Shown here: positions 8,513-15,119 of the stretch, piece by piece
Layout of the letters: each line of letters opens with the position of its first letter
Position numbering within the stretch: the stretch's first letter is position 1
Assembly (NCBI GenBank): GCA_047626155.1
Contig: JBLHRR010000114.1
Span: forward strand, 1-18,362
Reading direction: 5' to 3'
Source: CALGLS01 sp047626155
Lineage (GTDB): Bacteria > Bacteroidota > Bacteroidia > Chitinophagales > Saprospiraceae
Length of the DNA: 18,362 bases
Made by a program: the position numbers and the translations under genes
Notes under the pieces: model-generated
Told to the model about the DNA's origin: nothing
What the model saw: the letters and a program-made list of their open reading frames with translations, nothing else
Database searches by the model: none

Positions 8513-8552
8513 CATGCATCACCTCATAAGTAGAATGTTTTTACTTACCTTT
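8501..8552 (+). repeat. Inverted repeat spanning the stop codon
   Basis: Bases 8501-8512 (AAAGGTAGGTAA, including the stop codon) pair with 8541-8552 (TTACTTACCTTT) over 12 bp with one G-T pair, around a 28-base loop. No T tract follows, so it is not a standard terminator; it could be an RNA-stability or processing hairpin between this gene and the next. Confidence 0.35.
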
Positions 8553-8620
8553 AAGCCATGACCAGATGAAACAATTGAACGGATATCAAAGTAAACAAAA
8601 AGAGCCATTCTGAAAAAAAT

Positions 8621-11600
8621 ATGCAACAAATTACAAACGCTTTTCTTCGTCTTTGGTCCGCCAGGTTAATACTTCTACTTTGGGGCCTCTTTGTTATTTT
8701 GGATTACCTTTTTCATCATCCTTATTATGAAAAAGCGCTTCTTGAATGTCAGTATTGGGGGCTATTGTCTTTACTTCTTTTGCTATTAGGTGCTAGTTGG
8801 TTTTTCATTTTCCGATTAAAGAAAAAAGCCGTAGAGGGAAAAAAGAACCAAAAAGAATATGGCAGTATAAGGATCAATGGTTTGAGCTTATATTTATTAT
8901 TGTTAAGTTTAATGGTATTGACCTATGGTTACTACTGCTCGGCAAATGACCTCTTCACTAACAATCCTCTGTCTCATCTGGTTTACTTCTTAGGGCATAC
9001 CGCCATGTTGCATGGCTTTATACTGCTAATGGTTTTAATGGCTTTTGCTTTTGGAGCACCCGTATTAAATGGAGTGAAGAAGCACTATAGCCCTGCGTCA
9101 TTCAAATTCATAAGTCTGGCCGTTGGACTAAGTTTGATGGGAATTATAGCAGTTCTTCTGGGATTATTAGGAGTGCTAACGCCAATGGCGCTTTGGCTGG
9201 TCCTATTGAGTGGGCTAATTTTATCTTACAAAACCCTGCTTCCGTTTCTACGATCACTTTTACTGGAATCAATATCTTTCAGGCTTGGTTGGCAAGGTTT
9301 GCTGACTGCCGGTGTCTTATATATTTTTATTGTTGTAAATTCCATAGGGGCACTTAAGAACTTTCCAGCGGGTTTTGACGGAGCCAACCTTTATATGAAC
9401 ATCAGCAAGTTAATCGTGGAGTATCAAGCACTTCCAGAGGGAGGGCAGGCATTTAACTGGTCGGTGATTATGAGCTTTGGAGACTTACTTTTTAACAATA
9501 CGGCAGTTTCTATTTTACTTTCTCATCTTGCTGGAATACTCTGTTTGATTGCGGTCTTTCGGATTGCAAGGCTTTTTATGTCGGCAGATAAATCTTTAAT
9601 GGCTGCGACTATTTTTTATATCGCTCCTTATATTAGCTTTCATAATATTAGTGATGAAAAGGTGGATCTTGGTTTCCTCTTCATTTCGTTGAGTACCTTA
9701 TTGTTATTATTAGAATATCATTTCAGTACCGCAAAAGCAAAAAAAGGAGAAGTAGCAAGCGCGCAACCTTACCTATTAGGCTTAGGTTTTATAAAAATGC
9801 CAGAGCCCATATTTATTTGGATGCTGGCTGGTTGGCTCACCGGTTTTGCTTTTGGCATTAAGTATATCGCAATTCTAAACTACATCGGTCTGATCGCTTA
9901 TTTGTGTTATACGAGAGTAGACAAGCGTGTCTATGCGGGATTCCTGGGGCTGGCTTTAGGAGGTGTTTTCTTACTACGGATTGATCGTTTTGCGGGGATT
10001 GATCTAGGCGATATTTCCCCGCTCCTGATTGCAGCCGTTTTTATATTACCTTCTGTAACTGTCTTGTTTTATTCTTTACGGGAATCGGTAGAAGCTCTCA
10101 AAAATCTATTGTTATCCGGATTGATTTTTAGCCTGTTCTTCCTGTTGGCTTATTCGCCCTGGGCCATCAAGCACTTATCTGAAAATCAAAGCTTTAGTAT
10201 TTCTTCGATTATTGAAGGAAAATCTCCTCGCCCGAAAATTTTAATAAACCCAGATTACCTTAGCGAGGTAGAAAATTCAGATACTTTTAATCAACCTAAA
10301 ATAGAAAAAGCAAGAGCCAAACTGATTGCTGCTGATGAACAAACGCCCAACTCCAGCAAAAAATCAAAGGCTGAATTAGCGGATCAAAAAGAAGAAAAAA
10401 AACTTTCTGCAGGAGAACAAACCCGCCGAGAAGAACTGCATCGGTACCTTGGGTTTGAATCGGGCTTGCCACTTTATTTATCCATGCCTTACGACCTTAC
10501 AATGAGCATCAACTTCCCAGGGCATAAATACCTTGATATTGGGTTCTTATTTCTCTTGTTACTACCGCTCTTATTGCTTTCTACCGGCAACAAAAGTCAA
10601 TGGAAAAATCTTGTACTTTTCCTTTTAATAAGTTTTCTGATGATCATGGCTTTGCAAGCAATTTACGGGGGAAGTGAAGGATTTAATAGCGCGGCTGCGA
10701 TGCAGCGTATTAATGATTTATTAGCTCAATCCTCTCTAGGTGTCCGCAGTACTTTGGGTGGCGTTTACAAAGGTATGATGTATTTGTTGTTTGCGATAAC
10801 TTCGATTTTTACGCCTTTGTTTGTGCTCTTGTCCAAGATGAATTTCTTACTGGTTCTTTTAAGCATAAGCCTTCTACTGGGCCTTGTATTTTGGCTAGCA
10901 GAGGATAGACTGAAGTCCATGTCTCCGGGGCTAAAAGCGCTGTCCGGTTTTTTATTGTCCTTTTTGATCTTGTGGGTTTTTCTTGGAAATGGAATTCCCT
11001 GGTATGGCTTTCCAGCACTTTCTTTGTTACCCGTATTGTTGGTTTATGCCTATACCCATTCCGAGGAATTACTTGGAAATGGGCAAAAAGTATTCTTCCG
11101 TTATTTCTTTAGTATTACCGTAGCTTTGTATTTCGGGATGAATCTGATCTCCCATTTTTATAGTCATGACAATGGAGCGAATGCACATATTTTTTTTAAA
11201 ACACCTTTCATTCGATATGCTGGAGAACAATTGAATAAGCGAAAAGTCTTGGCAAAGTTTAATCCATTCTTTCCTTCCACCACAAAAATTCTTAATAGCG
11301 ACTTGAAAGCCAAGGTTTATCGGGTTGGAACTTATATCAATTATCACATCAAACAAAACGACAGACGCGTACTTGAAGACAATCAGTTAGGCCTCTTTGA
11401 TGACGTCAGTTCCAGTACGGGAAATCCAGGATACTTTCTTCAAGTTTTGAAGGAGAATGGTTTCCGATATATTATCTATGATTTGAGAACAGCAAGTATT
11501 GATATGACTCCTGAAAAGTCATTGACTAAAAAGAACCAAGCCTTTTTGAATCAGTTATTGAATTCGGGGCAGGCCGAATTACTGGTTACAGATCGGATCG

Positions 11601-11716
11601 TAGAAGATCCTACTGGGAACAAGTTGAAAATACGTGGGTTTACTTTTGATGGAAAAGCGGGCTTATTGGGTAAGGCCGTTTATCAGGGTAGCTTTGCTTT
11701 GTTTGAAATAAAATAA
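8621..11716 (+). CDS. Large polytopic membrane protein, probable GT-C-type glycosyltransferase
   Basis: A 1031-residue inner-membrane protein with many hydrophobic helices over residues 10-520 and 635-850. The likely reaction is transfer of a sugar from a polyprenyl-phosphate donor to an acceptor on the periplasmic side. Support: multi-helix layout; an acidic motif in an early external loop (F252-D253-G254 in 'AGFDGANLYMNISKL'), like the conserved Asp of GT-C enzymes; a second acidic motif DEKVD at 345-349 after a helix; a soluble C-terminal domain from about residue 847; and a DPM1-like donor synthase encoded 59 bp downstream. Odd: a soluble insertion at about 521-636 includes a strongly charged Lys/Glu-rich stretch (around 560-608) splitting the two membrane halves. 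The total length exceeds the 500-700 residues usual for PMT/ArnT-like enzymes. I cannot name the substrate. It could instead be an uncharacterised membrane protein of another glycan pathway; the GT-C call rests on topology, motifs and context, not on a database hit. Confidence 0.65.
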   Translation: MQQITNAFLRLWSARLILLLWGLFVILDYLFHHPYYEKALLECQYWGLLSLLLLLLGASWFFIFRLKKKAVEGKKNQKEYGSIRINGLSLYLLLLSLMVLTYGYYCSANDLFTNNPLSHLVYFLGHTAMLHGFILLMVLMAFAFGAPVLNGVKKHYSPASFKFISLAVGLSLMGIIAVLLGLLGVLTPMALWLVLLSGLILSYKTLLPFLRSLLLESISFRLGWQGLLTAGVLYIFIVVNSIGALKNFPAGFDGANLYMNISKLIVEYQALPEGGQAFNWSVIMSFGDLLFNNTAVSILLSHLAGILCLIAVFRIARLFMSADKSLMAATIFYIAPYISFHNISDEKVDLGFLFISLSTLLLLLEYHFSTAKAKKGEVASAQPYLLGLGFIKMPEPIFIWMLAGWLTGFAFGIKYIAILNYIGLIAYLCYTRVDKRVYAGFLGLALGGVFLLRIDRFAGIDLGDISPLLIAAVFILPSVTVLFYSLRESVEALKNLLLSGLIFSLFFLLAYSPWAIKHLSENQSFSISSIIEGKSPRPKILINPDYLSEVENSDTFNQPKIEKARAKLIAADEQTPNSSKKSKAELADQKEEKKLSAGEQTRREELHRYLGFESGLPLYLSMPYDLTMSINFPGHKYLDIGFLFLLLLPLLLLSTGNKSQWKNLVLFLLISFLMIMALQAIYGGSEGFNSAAAMQRINDLLAQSSLGVRSTLGGVYKGMMYLLFAITSIFTPLFVLLSKMNFLLVLLSISLLLGLVFWLAEDRLKSMSPGLKALSGFLLSFLILWVFLGNGIPWYGFPALSLLPVLLVYAYTHSEELLGNGQKVFFRYFFSITVALYFGMNLISHFYSHDNGANAHIFFKTPFIRYAGEQLNKRKVLAKFNPFFPSTTKILNSDLKAKVYRVGTYINYHIKQNDRRVLEDNQLGLFDDVSSSTGNPGYFLQVLKENGFRYIIYDLRTASIDMTPEKSLTKKNQAFLNQLLNSGQAELLVTDRIVEDPTGNKLKIRGFTFDGKAGLLGKAVYQGSFALFEIK

Positions 11717-11775
11717 TTTTTTTGTAACTATCAGTTAGATTAAGGGTAAGCAGAATAAGAGTCAATTACAACCAA

Positions 11776-12462
11776 ATGATATCGAAAAAAGATATTTACA
11801 TCTGTGTCCCGGTTTTCAATGAAGAACAAGTTATTTTTCAGGTGATAAAAAACATCCGGAAGCGAGGATACGAACAGATCTTTATCATAAATGATGGTAG
11901 TACAGACCATAGTGCAAAGGAAGCAGAACGCGCTGGCGCTACCGTTATTCAGCACTTGGTAAATCGAGGTGCCGGTGCCGCCGCTCAGACCGCTATTGTG
12001 TTGGCCAGAAAACGTGGCTTCAAATATCTACTAATGATGGATGGTGACGGCCAACATTGCCCAGATGATATTCCTTCACTAAGTACTACCTTGTTGTCTT
12101 CTCGTAGTGATATTGTTATTGGATCTCGATTCCTTAAAGATTTTTCCAATATGCCAAACATTAGAAAAGGGTACAATCGAATTGCCAATCAATTGACTAA
12201 TCTGTTTTGTAACAATAGTTATACAGATACACAATCAGGCTACCGTTTATTAAATCGTAATGCGATTGAAACGTTAAATTTAACACTGGATGGATTTAGC
12301 TTTTGTAGTGAAATGTTGATCTTATCCGAACGGGCCGGACTGGAAATTACAGAAGCTCCGGTCAAAACATTATATTCAGATTACAGCCTTCAAAAGGGAC
12401 AGAATTTTTTATCTGGTGTCTCAACAGCCTGGGATTTGATCCGAAAAATTATTTTTAGATAA
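11776..12462 (+). CDS. GT2 family glycosyltransferase, DPM1-like polyprenyl-phosphate sugar synthase
   Basis: A 228-residue cytoplasmic enzyme of the dolichol-phosphate mannose synthase type, expected to transfer a sugar from a nucleotide donor to a polyprenyl phosphate at the inner membrane. The GT-A fold motifs are complete: VPVFNEE at 11-17, NDGSTD at 39-44 (nucleotide binding), NRGAGAA at 63-69, MDGDGQH at 88-94 (the metal-binding acidic motif), IGSRF at 115-119 and DTQSGYR at 151-157 (acceptor region). It ends shortly after the GT domain, so it lacks the C-terminal membrane helices seen in GtrB/ArnC-like members; a separate small membrane protein, encoded next, may take that place. It sits 59 bp after the GT-C-like gene, whose predicted donor it would make. 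The sugar identity cannot be read from sequence. Confidence 0.88.
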   Translation: MISKKDIYICVPVFNEEQVIFQVIKNIRKRGYEQIFIINDGSTDHSAKEAERAGATVIQHLVNRGAGAAAQTAIVLARKRGFKYLLMMDGDGQHCPDDIPSLSTTLLSSRSDIVIGSRFLKDFSNMPNIRKGYNRIANQLTNLFCNNSYTDTQSGYRLLNRNAIETLNLTLDGFSFCSEMLILSERAGLEITEAPVKTLYSDYSLQKGQNFLSGVSTAWDLIRKIIFR

Positions 12463-12673
12463 TGTAATTGTTCAGTGTCAGGAGAAGGTGTCACAGCTTT
12501 GCGGTCGAAAAGCAAAAAATATTATATGCCTAACCTACTGCGACCGCTCCGCGGTCATAAAAACAGGACCTAAGAGAGGTCACCGTAGATTAGAAAAAAA
12601 AGAGAATTCTTTTTCACGACCCCATCTGGGTCGCACCATCTGGATCGCTGAATAATTGCAAATTTAATTCAAT
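12463..12673. other. Structured non-coding interval between GT2 and DUF2304 genes
   Basis: This 211-bp gap carries an unusual density of pairing. Hairpin A: 12496-12500 with 12509-12513, whose loop shows GCGGTCGA. Hairpin B: 12542-12547 GACCGC with 12551-12556 GCGGTC, three-base loop. Hairpin C: 12617-12622 CGACCC with 12628-12633 GGGTCG. GCGGTCG in the loop of A (12501-12507) is also perfectly complementary to CGACCGC (12541-12547), which overlaps the 5' arm of B, so A-B pairing and hairpin B exclude each other. No T tract follows any hairpin in an orientation typical of a terminator. It could be a leader RNA for the next two genes or a decayed repeat element; I cannot identify it. Confidence 0.45.
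12622..12649. repeat. Two-copy 14-bp tandem repeat
   Basis: CCATCTGGGTCGCA (12622-12635) is followed directly by CCATCTGGATCGCT (12636-12649), identical at 12 of 14 positions. The first copy supplies the 3' arm of a perfect hairpin with 12617-12622. It lies 25 bp before the start codon of the next gene. Confidence 0.6.
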
Positions 12674-13024
12674 ATGGAGTTTCGTTTATTTCAAATAGTT
12701 GTACCAATAATTGCGGTTTTGTTTATCCTAAACATTGTTCGCCGGTATATAAAATCAAAGATTACCATTTATGAATTAGTTCTTGGTGTATCTTTTTGGA
12801 TCGGCAGTTTGCTCCTGGCACTTTTCCCGGATTTCTTCTCCAACCTGATTGCCAATATATTCGGAATAAAAAGCAACGTCAATGCCATCATCTTCTTTTG
12901 TATTGGCATCCTGTTTTTTGTTATTTTTAAAATGTACTTTATGATAAAAAAGCAGGACAAAGCCATTACCGATTTGGTTCGTCATATCGCACTTACAGAA
13001 AAAAAGGAAGAAAGCGAATCATGA
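12674..13024 (+). CDS. DUF2304 family small membrane protein
   Basis: A 116-residue inner-membrane protein with three hydrophobic segments (about 7-23, 34-51 and 69-90) and a charged cytoplasmic tail ending KKEESES. The pattern, including 'ELVLGVSFWIGSLLLALFPD' with a helix-ending Pro-Asp and a closing 'KQDKAITDLVRHIAL', matches my knowledge of the DUF2304 family, which is frequently encoded next to DPM1-like GT2 enzymes. It may anchor or assist the upstream GT2 enzyme, which itself lacks membrane helices; that is inference from context. Its TGA stop overlaps the ATG of the next gene by four bases (ATGA), a sign of translational coupling with the GT4 enzyme. Confidence 0.8.
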   Translation: MEFRLFQIVVPIIAVLFILNIVRRYIKSKITIYELVLGVSFWIGSLLLALFPDFFSNLIANIFGIKSNVNAIIFFCIGILFFVIFKMYFMIKKQDKAITDLVRHIALTEKKEESES

Positions 13025-14106
13025 AAATACTCTTTGTTGTCGAACACTTTTATCCATATATTGGAGGAGCTGAAAAGCTTTTCTATGAGCTCGCTAAAAC
13101 CCTTGCCACCAAAGGCCACGAAATATGGGTAGTGACCACACAGCATGAGGAGCAGTTACCCTTGGATGAAAAAATGGAAGGAATTAATATCAAAAGAATT
13201 CCTTGTCGCAATCGCTTTTTATTTACTTTTCTAAGCTTATCAACTATTCTTCGAATTGCAAAAGATTGCGATGTTTTACATACCACCACTTATAATGCTG
13301 CGCTGCCAGCCTGGCTTGCAGGTCAGCTAAAAGGAAAGCGAGTCATCATTACTTTTCATGAAGTTTGGGGCAGTTTGTGGTGGCGTCTGCCTTACCTTAA
13401 TTTCTTTCAAAAGTTGATTTACTATACTTATGAGCAGCTGATTTTGAAACTGTCATTTTATAAGTATGTTGCTGTTTCTGATTTTACAAAAAAGGCCTTA
13501 GAGGACTCCGGTATTTCAGCTAATCGAGTCATTCGCATATATAATGGATTGGAATACAGTGAGTTCGAAGGCTATGTCCATAATGCACCCAAACAATTTA
13601 CTTATACCTTTTTTGGGCGACTTGGAGTTTCGAAAGGTTTGGATTTGTTGTTGCCGGCGGCAAAAGCCTTTAGCGATTTACATCCCAATTCAAGGTTGAA
13701 GCTTATCCTACCGAAACAACCAAAAGCGCTTTTTGCAAAGGTGAAAAGTATGATTCAAGAATTGGAATTAGAAGATCATGTGCAGTTTTTGCATGAGCTT
13801 TCAAAAGAGGAACTGTATAAAGAAATTGTAAATTCTTCTTGCATTGTCATTCCATCTTACAGTGAAGGGTTTTGTTTTGCAGCAGCAGAAACGATCGCTT
13901 TAGGAGTGCCAATTATTTCTTCTCAAAAGGGAGCGCTGGCTGAAGTGGTGTCGGGGAAGTATTTGCCAATTGATCCGTTTGATTTGAAGGGATTGCTTGC
14001 AGTATTGGTTAAAGCTATAAAAGGAGATTGGAAGTTAACAGACAAAAGGCCGTTTCATTTAGAGCAAACAGTGGAAGCGTATTTGGCACTTTATAATGAT
14101 TGCTAA
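13021..14106 (+). CDS. GT4 family glycosyltransferase
   Basis: A 361-residue cytoplasmic retaining glycosyltransferase with two Rossmann-like halves (GT-B fold), expected to add one sugar from a nucleotide donor to a growing glycan. Seen in sequence: the N-terminal acceptor-side motif 'EHFYPYIGGAEKLFYELAKTLATKGHEIWVVT' at residues 8-39, FFGRLGVSKGLDLL at about 197-210 where the donor domain begins, and the EX7E donor-binding motif with E282 and E290 in 'SEGFCFAAAETIALGVPII'. Length is normal for the family. It is translationally coupled to the DUF2304 gene by an ATGA overlap. It is convergent with the SGNH gene, with only 11 bp between their stop codons. The specific sugar and linkage are unknown. 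Confidence 0.9.
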   Translation: MKILFVVEHFYPYIGGAEKLFYELAKTLATKGHEIWVVTTQHEEQLPLDEKMEGINIKRIPCRNRFLFTFLSLSTILRIAKDCDVLHTTTYNAALPAWLAGQLKGKRVIITFHEVWGSLWWRLPYLNFFQKLIYYTYEQLILKLSFYKYVAVSDFTKKALEDSGISANRVIRIYNGLEYSEFEGYVHNAPKQFTYTFFGRLGVSKGLDLLLPAAKAFSDLHPNSRLKLILPKQPKALFAKVKSMIQELELEDHVQFLHELSKEELYKEIVNSSCIVIPSYSEGFCFAAAETIALGVPIISSQKGALAEVVSGKYLPIDPFDLKGLLAVLVKAIKGDWKLTDKRPFHLEQTVEAYLALYNDC

Positions 14107-14117
14107 AGGTCTCTTAA

Positions 14118-15107
14118 TTAGCGTTCCCCCTTCTTAGGAATAATAATGTCTAAAAATGGCTGGAAGGATAATAAAGAATTGGCAAAGATCTGGTGCCCTA
14201 ATTCATTTGGATGAGCGTCAAAAATATTCACCTGATAACTAGCAGGTTTTTCATAGTTGAATTTACCTTTTGAATGCGCAAAAGGCAAATTGTTTTTTAT
14301 TGCTAAGCTTTGGATGATATCCAGGTTGTGATGATCTTGTTCGGTAGATAAGTAGGTGAGTATGATTGGAATATTATTTTCATAGCTAAAAGTTGCATAG
14401 GTATTAAACATCTGATCGATAAATTCCTTTTGCCTATTGTTGATGTTTAATTCTTCATACAACTTACGGTTTACTGTTGATTCAATCAATTTGTTTAGGT
14501 AGGATATGAAGAAGGGATTAGAAGTTTCTTTTACTTTGTGATTTCCTTTTGTGTGTTGTTTGTTAGGAAGTTTAAAGTCGTTTCTTGAACAAAAACCAAT
14601 AATTAAAAAATCAGGATTATATTGCATTACTTTCTCTTCCATGACACCGACGTAATTAAGTAAATTGTAACCAGGTACTCCAAAGTTAAGCAACTCGTAA
14701 TGAACGGAATCCGATCTTTGATTGAGTTCTTTTTCGATTTTACTATGATAGGTATCTTCTATATCGACACCGCTTCCCATTGTAAATGAATCGCCAACTA
14801 TAACTCCCCTGACCGTATTTTTTGGTTTGACTATGGTGATTGCTTTATCTCTAAAGCCGTATGTGTTGGTTTTAAATTCTTTCAATTTAAAGACATCATC
14901 AATATTGGGCTTTAATTCGTATAAAACCTTTGAGTTGGAAGATACTTTTACATAGTCAGATTCCCCTATTTTTTTTACAGAGTTTACCTTTTTAAATGAC
15001 AAGCCATCAGTTCCAAATATATAGACCCGACTCACTATTTCTCCAAGCAGTAAACCGATGGCTAGTCCTATTAAAATGGTAATGATTTTGAACATTTTTT
15101 TTTTCAT
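14118..15107 (-). CDS. Membrane-anchored SGNH/GDSL hydrolase-like protein
   Basis: A 329-residue protein with one N-terminal membrane helix (about residues 6-21) and a probable periplasmic catalytic domain. The SGNH blocks are present in order: GDSFTMGSG with Ser107 as likely nucleophile; NFGVPGYN at 141-148 (Gly block); GFCSRND with Asn176; and FDAHPNELGHQIF, where Asp297 and His299 would complete the triad. The DxHPN spacing is a variant I associate with many cell-surface glycan enzymes of this clan. Members remove or transfer acetyl or other acyl groups on carbohydrates, so it may edit acylation of the glycan made by the neighbours. It starts 12 bp after the sulfotransferase-glycosyltransferase gene in the same direction, so the two are probably one transcription unit. 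Whether it acts as esterase or acyltransferase cannot be decided. Confidence 0.8.
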   Translation of the reverse strand: MKKKMFKIITILIGLAIGLLLGEIVSRVYIFGTDGLSFKKVNSVKKIGESDYVKVSSNSKVLYELKPNIDDVFKLKEFKTNTYGFRDKAITIVKPKNTVRGVIVGDSFTMGSGVDIEDTYHSKIEKELNQRSDSVHYELLNFGVPGYNLLNYVGVMEEKVMQYNPDFLIIGFCSRNDFKLPNKQHTKGNHKVKETSNPFFISYLNKLIESTVNRKLYEELNINNRQKEFIDQMFNTYATFSYENNIPIILTYLSTEQDHHNLDIIQSLAIKNNLPFAHSKGKFNYEKPASYQVNIFDAHPNELGHQIFANSLLSFQPFLDIIIPKKGER

Positions 15108-15119
15108 AGCTAATAAAAC

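Noticed and set aside
11717..11724. T-run right after the GT-C-like gene, considered as a terminator
   Set aside because: No hairpin precedes it; the coding sequence end does not form a convincing stem, so read-through into the GT2 gene is likely.
12526..12573. Tiny frame of 15 residues in the structured gap
   Set aside because: It overlaps the strongest hairpin, has no start context, and resembles chance translation of palindromic DNA.
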